The notes beneath the pieces were generated by a model. That model was given only the letters and a program-made list of their open reading frames with translations. It was not told the DNA's origin and made no database searches. Below, piece after piece: positions 9,989 to 18,785 of a stretch of 64,000 bases of DNA. This DNA comes from Gemmatimonas aurantiaca (lineage in GTDB: Bacteria > Gemmatimonadota > Gemmatimonadetes > Gemmatimonadales > Gemmatimonadaceae): contig NZ_JBBCJO010000010.1 in assembly GCF_037190085.1 (NCBI RefSeq), forward strand, positions 205,160 to 269,159. The letters are read 5' to 3'. Position numbers and translations under genes: made by a program. The first letter of the stretch is position 1. Every line of letters starts with the position of its first letter.

Positions 9989-10255
9989 TCATTCGTCGGA
10001 GGAGGATCCATCGATGTCGTCGACCGTGCGGGCGGCATCGTCGCGGACATCATGGGAAGCATCATGGGAATCGGGAGCGGCGTCGTTCTGCCGACCGGCC
10101 TTCGGGGACGGCGCGCGCCCCGCATCGCGAAGCGCACGCCGCAGCAGAAACTCGATCTGCCCGTTGAGACTGCGCAGATCGTCGTTGGCCCAGCGCTGCA
10201 CCGCATCGAGCACGTCGCGGTCCACACGAAGCAGGAACGACTTGCGGTCAGCCAT
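9989..10255 (-). CDS. Arc/MetJ-type ribbon-helix-helix DNA-binding protein
   Basis: An 88-residue protein whose first 45 residues form a ribbon-helix-helix fold: basic beta strand KSFLLRVDRDVLDAV, then two helices with SLNGQIEFLLRRAL. The C-terminal half is acidic and disordered. This compact RHH type is often found beside SPFH/band 7 genes. It sits 35 nt after the SPFH stop and 7 nt before the hydrolase start, so it is most likely an operon autoregulator; the perfect palindrome upstream of the SPFH gene is a candidate operator. The gap before it contains two tandem copies of TCGGGACATCA (10272-10293), the second covering the SPFH stop codon. Confidence 0.85.
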   Translation of the reverse strand: MADRKSFLLRVDRDVLDAVQRWANDDLRSLNGQIEFLLRRALRDAGRAPSPKAGRQNDAAPDSHDASHDVRDDAARTVDDIDGSSSDE

Positions 10256-10290
10256 GACACAACACCGGGCGTCGGGACATCATCGGGACA

Positions 10291-11160
10291 TCAGGTGTAG
10301 AGCGAACCGGTGTTGACCACCGGCTGCGTCGAACGTTCGGAGCAGAGCACGACGAGCAGGTTGCTCACCATCGCCGCTTTGCGCTCGCCGTCGAGTTCCA
10401 CGATGTCGCGGCTCTTGAGTGCATCGAGTGCCAGTTCCACCATGCCCACCGCACCTTCCACGATCGTCTGCCGCGCGGCCACGATCGCGCTCGCCTGCTG
10501 ACGCTGCAGCATGGCCGCCGCGATTTCCGGCGCGTACGCGAGATGACTGATACGCGCTTCGATCACCTCCACGCCCGCCTTGGCCAGTCGCTCGTGCAGC
10601 GCTTCCAGCAGACCCTTGTTCACTTCGGCCTGGTGCGTGCTCAGCGAGATCAAGTCGGTGCCGTGCGAATCGTACGGATGCGTGGACGCCAGCGCCCGCA
10701 GCGCCGACTCGCTCTGCACCGCCACGTACTGCACATAGTCGTTGACCTCGAAGATCGCCTCGGCCGTGTCGATCACCTTCCACACGACGATGGCGCCGAT
10801 TTCCACCGGATTCGATTGCGCGTCGTTCACCTTGAGCTTGTTGGTCTCGAAGTTGCGCACGCGCAACGACACCGACGCCCGCTGGATGAAGGGGTTCACG
10901 AACCAGAGTCCCGGGGTGCGCACGGTGCCCTGGTATTTGCCGAAGAGCGTCAGCACCTGCCCTTCATTGGGGGCGACGGTGAACAGCCCCTTGAAGCAGA
11001 GCGACGCGAGGCTGATGGCGATCGCCCCGCCGACGGCCATGACCGGGGAATCCGAGCGGGCGCCGCTCACGATACCGGCCACGCTGGCCGCGATCACCAC
11101 GAACAACAGCAGAGCGACGAGCAATCCGGGAGCCGGTCGGGCTTCTTTTTCGCGGAGCAT
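10291..11160 (-). CDS. SPFH/band 7 domain membrane protein
   Basis: A 289-residue SPFH-family protein. Two hydrophobic segments (residues 12-32 and 39-60) anchor it, then the band 7 domain follows (about 65-230) with the typical VAPNEGQVLTLFGKY entry and a coiled helix AAAMLQRQQASAIVAARQ. It ends with a short helical tail. SPFH proteins scaffold membrane microdomains or regulate proteases; which applies here cannot be told. It heads an operon with the RHH protein and an exported hydrolase. A TGAGGTC sequence precedes the ATG by about 10 nt and serves as the ribosome-binding site; the operator-like palindrome lies 32-45 nt upstream. Confidence 0.92.
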   Translation of the reverse strand: MLREKEARPAPGLLVALLLFVVIAASVAGIVSGARSDSPVMAVGGAIAISLASLCFKGLFTVAPNEGQVLTLFGKYQGTVRTPGLWFVNPFIQRASVSLRVRNFETNKLKVNDAQSNPVEIGAIVVWKVIDTAEAIFEVNDYVQYVAVQSESALRALASTHPYDSHGTDLISLSTHQAEVNKGLLEALHERLAKAGVEVIEARISHLAYAPEIAAAMLQRQQASAIVAARQTIVEGAVGMVELALDALKSRDIVELDGERKAAMVSNLLVVLCSERSTQPVVNTGSLYT

Positions 11161-11192
11161 ATGTCTGTAGACCTCAGGAGGGGGTGGTATTG

Positions 11193-11206
11193 AAGTGATA
11201 TCACTT
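11193..11206. promoter_or_regulatory. Perfect 14-bp palindrome upstream of SPFH operon
   Basis: AAGTGATATCACTT is a perfect inverted repeat 32-45 nt upstream of the SPFH start codon. On the minus strand a possible -35 (TTGCGT) and a weak -10 (TATCAC, inside the palindrome) are 17 nt apart, so a bound repressor would block the promoter. The obvious candidate ligand is the RHH protein encoded in the same operon. The assignment as an operator is inference. Confidence 0.5.
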
Positions 11207-11263
11207 TAGTATCTCGTACGCAATGGAGGGTGATGGGTTTCGGGACCCCGAACCCACGACCCA

Positions 11264-12451
11264 CTACTCTTTCGCCAGCCGCCTGATACTGAGAATCCCC
11301 AGCGCGGGCCCCACCGCCAGCGCGGCAAATGCCCACGGCCAGCCGACCCACGCCACCAGCACCGGGATGATCTGGATCGTGATCGTGGTGAGCAGGAAGC
11401 CGACGGAGGTCTGAATGGTGAGGGCGGTTCCCACCGCGTGGGGCGGCACACTCTCGGTCACCAGAACGGAGAACTGCGCGCTGTCGGCGATCACGAAGAA
11501 GCCCCAGGTCAGCGCCAGGGGTGCGAGCAGCCACCATGACCGCCCGAAGGCCAGTCCCACCAGCACCGCACAACTGCCGCTCACCGCCATGGCCCGGTTC
11601 ACCAGACGGGCGCGGCCGATGCGGTCGGCCATGAGACCGCCCCAGATGCAGCCGATGCCACCCACGGCGATCACGCCGAACGACAACAGACCGATCCAGG
11701 GGGGCGTGTGCCCACGGCCGGTCGCTTCGTGGGCCGCGGCGCTGGCCGCAAGGAAGGCCGGAATCCACGTCCAGTAGGAATAGAGTTCCGCCATGTGTCC
11801 GAGATACCCACCGGTCGCGAGACGCCAGCGGCGTTCGTGCACCACGGTGGACACCAGTCCCCACGAGAAGCGGCGCGACGGAAACGCATGCGGCCCATCG
11901 TGGTAGCGCCAGCCGATCAGCAGGGCGGCAAGCAGCGCGGCGCCGCTCGAGCAGAACACCACGCCGGCCACCGTGGCGTCCGGCACGGCCTGCGCCAGAT
12001 AGGGTGCGGCTTTGCCCACCGTGAGGGCGCCCACCACCGTGCCCACCGCCAGCCCCCGGCGTTCCCGGAACCAGGTGGAGGCCATCTTCATGGCCGGGGG
12101 ATACACGCCGGCGATGCAGGCGCCACAGAGCGCCCGGGCCACCAGTGCCCACCCGAAGCCAGGCGCGAGCAGCAGCAGCGCGTTGCTGGCAGCCCCCAGC
12201 GTGGCGGCGGTGGCGAACAGGCGACGTGCGGGCACCACGTCGGCGAGGTTGAGCAGGGCCGACACGGCCGTGCCCACCACGAAACCCAGTTGCACCACGG
12301 TCGTGAGCCAGCCGACCTGCGTGGTGGTGAGGGCCCAGCGCTCCGTGAGTTGCGGCGCGACCGCACTGCCCGTGAACCACACCGACATCCCCAGCAACTC
12401 GGCCAGCGCAATGAGCCACAGCATGCGCCAGCGAGCGGGATGGGTGTCCAC
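11264..12451 (-). CDS. Major facilitator superfamily transporter
   Basis: A 395-residue integral membrane protein with about 12 hydrophobic helices. It shows MFS signposts: WLTTVVQLGFVVGT in TM2, RALCGACIAGVYPPAMKM in TM4 and GGLMADRIGRARLV between TM8 and TM9. Overall it resembles the cyanate/nitrate-type (CynX/NarK-like) branch, but the substrate is not readable. The start ATG 12451 lies 7 nt after the SRPBCC gene stop, so the two are probably co-transcribed. Confidence 0.88.
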   Translation of the reverse strand: MDTHPARWRMLWLIALAELLGMSVWFTGSAVAPQLTERWALTTTQVGWLTTVVQLGFVVGTAVSALLNLADVVPARRLFATAATLGAASNALLLLAPGFGWALVARALCGACIAGVYPPAMKMASTWFRERRGLAVGTVVGALTVGKAAPYLAQAVPDATVAGVVFCSSGAALLAALLIGWRYHDGPHAFPSRRFSWGLVSTVVHERRWRLATGGYLGHMAELYSYWTWIPAFLAASAAAHEATGRGHTPPWIGLLSFGVIAVGGIGCIWGGLMADRIGRARLVNRAMAVSGSCAVLVGLAFGRSWWLLAPLALTWGFFVIADSAQFSVLVTESVPPHAVGTALTIQTSVGFLLTTITIQIIPVLVAWVGWPWAFAALAVGPALGILSIRRLAKE

Positions 12452-12458
12452 CGGTTGA

Positions 12459-12926
12459 CTAGCGATCGTGCGGCACCGCGCCGAATTCGCCCAACTGCTC
12501 CGCGGCGGCCCGGAGAAACCGATCCACGCGTCCGGTGCGGCCGCCGAAGCTCCGGAGAAACCGCAGGATGGGATTGGTGGTGATGCTCGATTCGAACACC
12601 GTCAGTATCGTGCGATCGCCCTGTCCATCGGATGATTCCTCGAACTGCACACGCCATTCACCCACGATGTCCTGACTGTCGTTGCGGAGGCGCAGCCACA
12701 GCATCTCCGGCGCCTGCTCGGCGGTCACCTCGAACGCCGGCAGCGATGGACACCAATCGGGGATCTGGTCCACCGCCCGTACGAGGCGCCAGACATCCTC
12801 ACGGCGCGCGGCCAGGGAGACACATCGGGCGATATCGACCCGCGCCGGTATCATCAACCCACCCACGACCATCGCGATCAGTATCGAGGCGATGGTGGCC
12901 ATCACCATCAGAATCCAGTTCATCAT
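12459..12926 (-). CDS. Membrane-anchored SRPBCC (START/polyketide-cyclase-like) protein
   Basis: A 155-residue protein: one N-terminal membrane helix (residues 4-26), then a small helix-grip fold typical of SRPBCC proteins, with IPDWCPSLPAFEV and EWRVQFEES strands and the C-terminal long helix RTGRVDRFLRAAAEQL. These domains bind hydrophobic ligands; no function is assigned. ATG 12926 begins 4 nt after the hybrid kinase stop (a second ATG follows directly at 12923), so it belongs to that operon. Confidence 0.75.
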   Translation of the reverse strand: MMNWILMVMATIASILIAMVVGGLMIPARVDIARCVSLAARREDVWRLVRAVDQIPDWCPSLPAFEVTAEQAPEMLWLRLRNDSQDIVGEWRVQFEESSDGQGDRTILTVFESSITTNPILRFLRSFGGRTGRVDRFLRAAAEQLGEFGAVPHDR

Positions 12927-12930
12927 CGCA

Positions 12931-14853
12931 TCACCCCGGGTTCGTGACGCCGTCGATGGAGGCACGCACCCGCCGGGCGAGTTCGAGGGACGTGAACGGC
13001 TTGGCCAGCAGCGTGCGCTCGTCCGTGGTGATGCCTTTGCGCAGGACGTCGTCGTCGGTGTATCCGGACACGAACAGCACGGGGAGCCCCGGGCGTTGCG
13101 TGACGAGATGATCGGCCAGCGCCCGTCCGTTCATCCCGGGCATCACGACATCGGTGACCAGCAGCGCGATGCGACCGGGAAAGGCCAGCGAGATCGCCAT
13201 GGCCGCATCACCGTCGGCCGCCGCGAGCACCCGGTAGCCGCGACGCTCCAGCGCCGCCGTCGCCACGGTGCGCACCGCGTCTTCGTCTTCGGCCAGCAGG
13301 ATGGTCTCCGTGCCGGCCAGTGAGCCGGCTTCCGCGTCGCCTTCACTGGGTCGCGACACCGATTCGTCGAGATGCGGCAGCAGGAGATGCATGACGGTCC
13401 CCACACCCAGGGTGGACTCCACCCGGATCTCTCCACCGGCGCGTTCCACCATGCTGCAGGCCAGCGCCAGGCCGAGTCCCGAACCCTTGCCTCGTTCCTT
13501 GGTCGTGAAGAACGGTTCGAAGATGTGCGCCTTGACGTCGTCGCTCATCCCCGTGCCGTTGTCGGCCACACTGATCGTCGTCCACTCGGTGTGCGTGTCG
13601 AGCGTGAAACGCTGCCGCTGCTCCGGCGAGATCCGCGCCACCCGGATGTCGATACGTCCGCCGGCCGGCAGCGCGTCGCGCGCATTGCTGACGAGATTGA
13701 GCAGCGCCTGTTCCAGTTGACCGGCGTCGGCGCGGATGGTGCCGACATCGCTGTCGAGATGGGTGTGCAACTCGATGTGTTCGCCGATCAGACGTCGCAG
13801 CAACCGGTCGAGGCCGAGGACGATGGCATTCGGATCGAGCACGGCGGGCTGCAGGACGGCCTTGCGACTCACGGCGAGGATCTGACGCGACAGCTCCGTT
13901 CCACGCACCGCCAGGGCCCGGATCTCGTTCACATCGCTGTAGGCTTCGGTGCTCGGGTTGAGCTGTGCGAGCAGCAGGTCGCAGTAGCCGAGCATGCCGG
14001 TGAGCAGATTGTTGAAATCGTGCGAGATCCCGCCGGCAAACGTCCCGATGGCTTCCATCTTCTGCGCCTGCCGCAGTTGTTCCTCACTGCGCGCGAGCGC
14101 CCGTTCGGCTTCCCGCCGCGCGGTGATGTCCATGCCCACCGAGAGCCAGCTCGCGCGTCCCAGCCGTCGCGAACTGGTGGTGATCACATCCATCTCCATG
14201 CGCTTGCCGGTGGCGGTGCGGTGCATCCAGCTGCCCGCACTCTGCCGGGACTCCGAGAACGGCAGCCGCGCACCGCTGAATCGATCGAGTTCCGACGGAT
14301 CGAGCAGGTCGACGATCTGCAGTGTGAGGAAGTGCTCACGATCGTATCCGTACTTGTCGATCGCGGCCTGATTGACGGCGAGAATGTTGGTCGTGTCCGC
14401 GTCCCAGGCCCACATGGGCAGCGGATTGGAATCGAAGAGGAATCGGTAGCGACGCTCGTTGTCGGCCAGCGCCGCCGTGCGACGCTCCATCGTTTCCGCC
14501 ATCTGATTCAGCGCCACCGCGAGTTGTCCGACTTCGTCGCTCGACTGGATCACCGAACGATGACCGGACAGTCCCGCCGACAGCACGTGGGCGTCGTGAA
14601 TGAGCGCTTCCACCGGGCGCACGATCAACCCACCGACCGCATAGGCGATGAGACAGCTGATCATCAGTGCGCCTGCCAGGAGCGCCCAACCGGTGAGTCC
14701 GTCTTTCCGCAGATCGATGAACGCCGCCACGAGCACCGGCAGAGCCATCGTCACCAGGGCCATGATGAGCAGTCGCACACGCAGCCCCAGGCCCCGGACG
14801 GTGGTCGCCGTCGGAGAGCCGGGGGCTGCGATGGGGCGCTCCTGAGTGGTCAC
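12931..14853 (-). CDS. Hybrid sensor histidine kinase (HAMP-PAS-HisKA-HATPase-REC)
   Basis: A 640-residue hybrid kinase. Two membrane helices (about 28-48 and 55-78) are followed by a HAMP-like segment (VRPVEALIHDAHVL), a PAS domain (about 130-250), a HisKA domain with phosphoacceptor His278 in GGISHDFNNLL, a HATPase with NLVSNARDA and the glycine box GKGSGLGLALA, and a C-terminal receiver with phosphoacceptor Asp568 in LVTDVVMPG and LAKPF. There is almost no periplasmic loop, so it probably senses through the membrane or the PAS domain. The start is a GTG at 14853 without a clear ribosome-binding site. No stand-alone output regulator lies next to it. Confidence 0.92.
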   Translation of the reverse strand: MTTQERPIAAPGSPTATTVRGLGLRVRLLIMALVTMALPVLVAAFIDLRKDGLTGWALLAGALMISCLIAYAVGGLIVRPVEALIHDAHVLSAGLSGHRSVIQSSDEVGQLAVALNQMAETMERRTAALADNERRYRFLFDSNPLPMWAWDADTTNILAVNQAAIDKYGYDREHFLTLQIVDLLDPSELDRFSGARLPFSESRQSAGSWMHRTATGKRMEMDVITTSSRRLGRASWLSVGMDITARREAERALARSEEQLRQAQKMEAIGTFAGGISHDFNNLLTGMLGYCDLLLAQLNPSTEAYSDVNEIRALAVRGTELSRQILAVSRKAVLQPAVLDPNAIVLGLDRLLRRLIGEHIELHTHLDSDVGTIRADAGQLEQALLNLVSNARDALPAGGRIDIRVARISPEQRQRFTLDTHTEWTTISVADNGTGMSDDVKAHIFEPFFTTKERGKGSGLGLALACSMVERAGGEIRVESTLGVGTVMHLLLPHLDESVSRPSEGDAEAGSLAGTETILLAEDEDAVRTVATAALERRGYRVLAAADGDAAMAISLAFPGRIALLVTDVVMPGMNGRALADHLVTQRPGLPVLFVSGYTDDDVLRKGITTDERTLLAKPFTSLELARRVRASIDGVTNPG

Positions 14854-14899
14854 GGTTCAGCAGATGTTCTGCGCAGGTGCCGACGGGATGCCCGGTGAA

Positions 14900-15817
14900 T
14901 CAGTCGCCGGATGGCGCGGCGCCGGGCGCCATCGACACGGCCATGCCCATGGCATGGTATCCCTTGTCGACGTACACCGTGGAACCCGTGATGCCACTGG
15001 CGAGATCGCTGGCCAGGAAGGCGGCCGTGGTGCCCACCTCACGCGCGTCGAGGGTCTGCGGCAGCGGGGAGTTCACTTCGCAGTACTGCACCATCGTCTG
15101 GATGATGCCGATGGCGCTGGCCGCACGCGAGGCGTACGGACCGGCGGAGATGGTGTTGACGCGGAGACCCCACTTGCGACCGGCTTCGAACGCCAGCACG
15201 CGGGTATCGCTCTCGAGCTGCGCCTTGGCCGACGACATGCCGCCGCCGTAACCCGGAATGGCGCGCTCACTGGCCATGTAGGTGAGGGAGCACACCGAGC
15301 CGCTGGGACGCATCAGCGGTCCGAGACGCTGCACCATCGACACCAGCGAATACGCACTCGCGCTGGACGCGGCGAGATACCCGGCCCGACTCACTTCCAG
15401 CAACGGCTTCTTGACTTCGGGACCGTTGGCCAGGGAGTGAAAAACGATATCGAGCGGTTGCGCGCCGAAGTCCGCCACGAGGCGTTGCGCGAGACCGTCG
15501 ATGGAGAAGTCGCCCAGTTCCTTGTAGCGCTTGTTCTCCCGGATGTCCTCGGGGGCATCGGCCAGCGTGTCGAACACGGCGTCGAGAGGATAGATGCGTT
15601 CGAAGGTCAGCAGGGAACCGTCGGCCATCTGACGCGACTCGTCGATTTTTCCGCGTTCGAGGAGATTCAGGAAGATGTTGAGCGCCGGCGGCCAGGTGGC
15701 CACGCAGACACTGGCTCCGGCTTCCGCAAATGCTTTGGCGATGGCCCAGCCGAAGCCGTTGTCGTCGGCAACCCCCGCAACGAGGGCGCGCTTTCCAGTC
15801 AGATCGATAGGTAACAT
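14900..15817 (-). CDS. fabI: Enoyl-[acyl-carrier-protein] reductase (NADH), plant-type
   Basis: A 305-residue FabI that performs the last reduction of type II fatty acid elongation. The Rossmann start reads ALVAGVADDNGFGWAIAKAF. The active site is Tyr190 and Lys198 in YGGGMSSAK, a Tyr-x7-Lys spacing that matches plant chloroplast ENR rather than the Tyr-x6-Lys of E. coli FabI. An insertion of about 40 residues after the second beta strand (LLERGKIDESRQMADG onward) also matches plant, chlamydial and apicomplexan enzymes. It is about 45 residues longer than E. coli FabI for this reason. It stands between the sua5-like gene and the hybrid kinase, on the same strand. Confidence 0.94.
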   Translation of the reverse strand: MLPIDLTGKRALVAGVADDNGFGWAIAKAFAEAGASVCVATWPPALNIFLNLLERGKIDESRQMADGSLLTFERIYPLDAVFDTLADAPEDIRENKRYKELGDFSIDGLAQRLVADFGAQPLDIVFHSLANGPEVKKPLLEVSRAGYLAASSASAYSLVSMVQRLGPLMRPSGSVCSLTYMASERAIPGYGGGMSSAKAQLESDTRVLAFEAGRKWGLRVNTISAGPYASRAASAIGIIQTMVQYCEVNSPLPQTLDAREVGTTAAFLASDLASGITGSTVYVDKGYHAMGMAVSMAPGAAPSGD

Positions 15818-15845
15818 CCGTAAAACATACTCGAAGACGGCGCGG

Positions 15846-16946
15846 TCAGCGCGATGCGCGGGTCAGCCGATCGCGGATCCCATCCCATCCAGGCTCGTCG
15901 GGTGGGGCTTCGATGAGCACCAGTGATGCACCGCGTGCATCGACCTCGTGCAATGCCGCATAGAGGGCCTGCGCGTACGCCATGGGCGCAGCGGGCATGG
16001 CGATGGTCTGCACCATGGCCTGCACCGATGAGTTCCCGAATGTGATCGTGCGCAACAATCCGATCACGGGATGCAGGCCATCGAGCACCGTGGTCTCCGC
16101 ACGTTCCCGCAGCGCCGTTTCCACTTCCTCGCGCTGCGCGGGCGTGAACAGCCAGACATCGGCCCGCGGTGCATAGTGGCGATCGGCCATGCCCGGTGAA
16201 CGCGGCACGTGAGACGCCATGTGCGCCGTCGAGTCCGTGGGCGCAGCCATTGCCGTATCCATGGCCTCTCCATGCGGCACCGCCGGCGTCGTGGCATGGC
16301 GGACCACGATCCCCAGTCCGTCCAGCGCGGCTTCGAGGGTTTCCCGTCCGATCATGCCGGGACGCAGAATGGTGACCACGTCCTCTCCGCAGTCGACGAC
16401 CGTGCTTTCGATTCCCACGGTACAGGGCCCGCCATCCAGCACGAGGGGCACACGATCCCCCAGTGACGCCACGACATGTTGCGCCGTGGTCGGACTCACG
16501 CGCGTGAACCGGTTGGCGCTGGGGGCGGCAATGGGACAGCCGGCGGCGTCGATGAGCGCGAGTGCCACCGGGTGCGCGGGCACGCGCAGGGCCACCGTCT
16601 CTCCGCCGGCCGCCACGACGTCCGGGATGTGGGCTGCGCGGGGCACCACCAGCGTGAGCGGGCCGGGCCAGCATCGTTCCGCCAGTCGCTCCGCACTCCG
16701 GGGCCAGGTCGCGGCATGGCGGCGTGCCTCTGCGGCATTCGCGGCATGCACGATGACGGGATTCCAGGCCGGTCGCCCTTTGGCGGCGTAGATGCGCACC
16801 ACCGCATCGGCATCGAGGGCATTCGCACCGAGGCCGTAGACGGTTTCCGTGGGAAACGCGACCAGCTCTCCCGCGCGAATGAGTGCGGCCGCTTCGGCGA
16901 GCGCTGACGGATCCGGGTGGACGGGGTCCACGGTGACGACACGCAT
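15846..16946 (-). CDS. L-threonylcarbamoyladenylate synthase (Sua5 type, two-domain)
   Basis: A 366-residue enzyme making threonylcarbamoyl-AMP from Thr, bicarbonate and ATP, the first step of tRNA t6A37 modification. The YrdC domain (about 12-205) shows FPTETVYGLGANA, KGRPAWNPVIVH and APSANRFTRVSPT with the KxR...SxN active-site pattern. A linker (about 215-250) then leads to the small Sua5 C-terminal domain with MADRHYAPRA. Its length fits Sua5 rather than single-domain TsaC. The stop lies 28 nt before the fabI start, so the two may be co-transcribed. Confidence 0.93.
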   Translation of the reverse strand: MRVVTVDPVHPDPSALAEAAALIRAGELVAFPTETVYGLGANALDADAVVRIYAAKGRPAWNPVIVHAANAAEARRHAATWPRSAERLAERCWPGPLTLVVPRAAHIPDVVAAGGETVALRVPAHPVALALIDAAGCPIAAPSANRFTRVSPTTAQHVVASLGDRVPLVLDGGPCTVGIESTVVDCGEDVVTILRPGMIGRETLEAALDGLGIVVRHATTPAVPHGEAMDTAMAAPTDSTAHMASHVPRSPGMADRHYAPRADVWLFTPAQREEVETALRERAETTVLDGLHPVIGLLRTITFGNSSVQAMVQTIAMPAAPMAYAQALYAALHEVDARGASLVLIEAPPDEPGWDGIRDRLTRASR

Positions 16947-17028
16947 GCCGGAATTCTAGCGGACGTGATGTCGGTGGACAGGTTGTGGGCAGGTCGTCGC
17001 GGCGGTTTTCGCGGCGATCGTCGTTGCG

Positions 17029-17841
17029 CTACTGCCGTGTTTCGATCGCGCGTCTGGCGATGCGGTCCACCAGGCGTGGAGAGATCAGCTTGAGCAGACG
17101 ACCCAGCTTGCCGCGCCACGTCATGACGAGATCGCGGTCACGACGCGCGGTGGCCCGCAGAATGAGGCGCGCGCATTCCTCGGTGGGCATCGTCTCGCCC
17201 GGTTTGCGTTTGTAGGCGCGCTCGCCGTATGGCGTGCCATCGGCCGACAACGCGCGCTGATTGATCTCGGAGAACACGAACCCCGGATAGATCACCGTCA
17301 CCGAGACACCGCTGCCTTCGAGTTCGATGCGGAGTGAATCGAAGAAACCGGCCATTGCATGTTTGGTGGCGCCATAGGCCGTGCGCTTCGGCACTCCTGT
17401 GAGTCCCGTGAGACTCGAGATGGCCACGATGCGTCCGGCGGTCTTGCGCAGGTGCGGCAGGGCATGCGCCGTGCACCAGACGCTGCCGAGGTAGTTCACC
17501 CGCATCAGTGTCTCGAAGATCGACAGATCGGTGATGGTGTCGAACGGCGCGCTCGATCCGAGCCCGGCGTTGTTCACGAGCACGTCGAGGCGGCCGTAGT
17601 GGGCGACCGTGCGCTCCACGAGGGATCGGCAATCCTGCTCCACGCCCACATCGCCCACCACCACCAGCGCATCGGCTCCTGCCGCCCGACAGGCGTCGGC
17701 CACCTGCATGAGACGTGCTTCGTCTCGCGCCGCGAGTGCCAGGCGCGCCCCGGCAGCGGCCCATTGTCGCGCGAGTTCCGCGCCGATCCCGCTCGACGCG
17801 CCGGTGATCAGCACGACCAGACCGGCAAACGGATGGTTCAC
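17029..17841 (-). CDS. Short-chain dehydrogenase/reductase
   Basis: A 270-residue classical SDR. The cofactor motif is LITGASSGIG near the N-terminus, NNAGLGS stabilises the fold, and the catalytic set is Ser in ISSLTGL and the YGATKHA Tyr-x3-Lys pair. The C-terminal part is basic, as in the DHRS7/sulfoacetaldehyde-type branch with a membrane-associated tail; the substrate is unknown. I used the GTG at 17841, which has a GGTGA sequence 7 nt upstream; an in-frame GTG at 17859 gives six more residues. Confidence 0.85.
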   Translation of the reverse strand: MNHPFAGLVVLITGASSGIGAELARQWAAAGARLALAARDEARLMQVADACRAAGADALVVVGDVGVEQDCRSLVERTVAHYGRLDVLVNNAGLGSSAPFDTITDLSIFETLMRVNYLGSVWCTAHALPHLRKTAGRIVAISSLTGLTGVPKRTAYGATKHAMAGFFDSLRIELEGSGVSVTVIYPGFVFSEINQRALSADGTPYGERAYKRKPGETMPTEECARLILRATARRDRDLVMTWRGKLGRLLKLISPRLVDRIARRAIETRQ

Positions 17842-17891
17842 AGAGCGCTCACCAGGCACGCACGGGTGGTTCGCGGCGACTCACGAGGGAC

Positions 17892-18149
17892 TCAGAGCCC
17901 GCGCGATATGTCGTCGTCGTCCATCGGATCGTCCGACGGGTCGGTTTCGAACGGCGCATCGAGAATGCGCAGCGCCTGCACGCTGTCCGCCGCGCGCACC
18001 GCGAGACGCACCGGATACAGCAGATGCATGGCCGGAAGCATGCCGCCGGCATCGTCACGCAACACGACGGCAGGGATTTCATGTGCTTCGAGCACACTGC
18101 GGGCAACGAGCGCTTCCATCTCGTTCACGTATTCGCGGATGATCACCAT
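17892..18149 (-). CDS. DUF2007-like small protein (putative signal-transducing protein)
   Basis: An 85-residue cytoplasmic protein beginning MVIIREYVNEMEALVARSVLEAHEIPAVV, the typical opening of the DUF2007/GlnB-like 'putative signal transducing protein' family, followed by a hydrophobic strand (YPVRLAVRA) and an acidic tail (FETDPSDDPMDDDD). No enzymatic motif is seen. A second ATG at 18161 would add four residues. It lies 50 bp upstream of the SDR gene on the same strand. Confidence 0.7.
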   Translation of the reverse strand: MVIIREYVNEMEALVARSVLEAHEIPAVVLRDDAGGMLPAMHLLYPVRLAVRAADSVQALRILDAPFETDPSDDPMDDDDISRGL

Positions 18150-18220
18150 GGCTTCTCCCATGGCGCGAAATTAGCGCGGCATGGCAGCCACCGTGAGTGT
18201 CCGTTCGTTACATTGTGAGC

Positions 18221-18751
18221 ATGGCCGCAGCTTTTGGGATCTTTGTGCTCACCGAACTGACCGGTGAGGCGGGCGCTGTCGTGCGGGAGATCCAGCAGCG
18301 GTTCGATCCGAAGTTGGCACGGCTCACGCCGCCGCACATCACCGTGGTGGGATCGTCGGGCCTGGGCCCCATTCCCACCGATACGCCGGTGGATCGCATT
18401 CGGGAGGCGCTGCGGCCCATCGCCGCCTCCACGCCGCCGATGTCGCTGACATTCGAGCCGCCGCATCGCTTCATGCAGACCGACATCGTGTCGTTGCCGC
18501 TCGATCCGCATGGTCCGTTGCGCGCGCTGCACGAACGCATCGGTCGGAGCGGATTGCCCTTCAAGGCGGCACGATTCCGCTTCACACCGCACTGCACGCT
18601 GAGTTTCTATCCCACGCTCACGCCCGCACGTGAGCGCGAACTCCTCGCGTTGCGGGTCACCGCACCGGCCATCATCGACCGGCTGCAGGTCTATCTCACC
18701 CGCGATCCACAACCCAGCCGCCTGCTCTTCGACATCGCCCTCACCGGTTGA
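18221..18751 (+). CDS. 2'-5' RNA ligase / cyclic phosphodiesterase family protein (2H)
   Basis: A 176-residue protein of the 2H phosphoesterase superfamily. The two signature motifs are PPHITVVG (His39, Thr41) and TPHCTLSF (His124, Thr126), which form the active site in this family. Members hydrolyse or ligate 2'-5' or 2',3'-cyclic phosphodiesters; the physiological substrate is unclear. ATG 18221 opens straight into the first beta strand; an in-frame start at 18197 adds eight residues. It is divergent from the DUF2007-like gene. Confidence 0.85.
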   Translation: MAAAFGIFVLTELTGEAGAVVREIQQRFDPKLARLTPPHITVVGSSGLGPIPTDTPVDRIREALRPIAASTPPMSLTFEPPHRFMQTDIVSLPLDPHGPLRALHERIGRSGLPFKAARFRFTPHCTLSFYPTLTPARERELLALRVTAPAIIDRLQVYLTRDPQPSRLLFDIALTG

Positions 18752-18785
18752 CGGACAGGCGCGTGATGCGGGTCTCGACAAAAAA

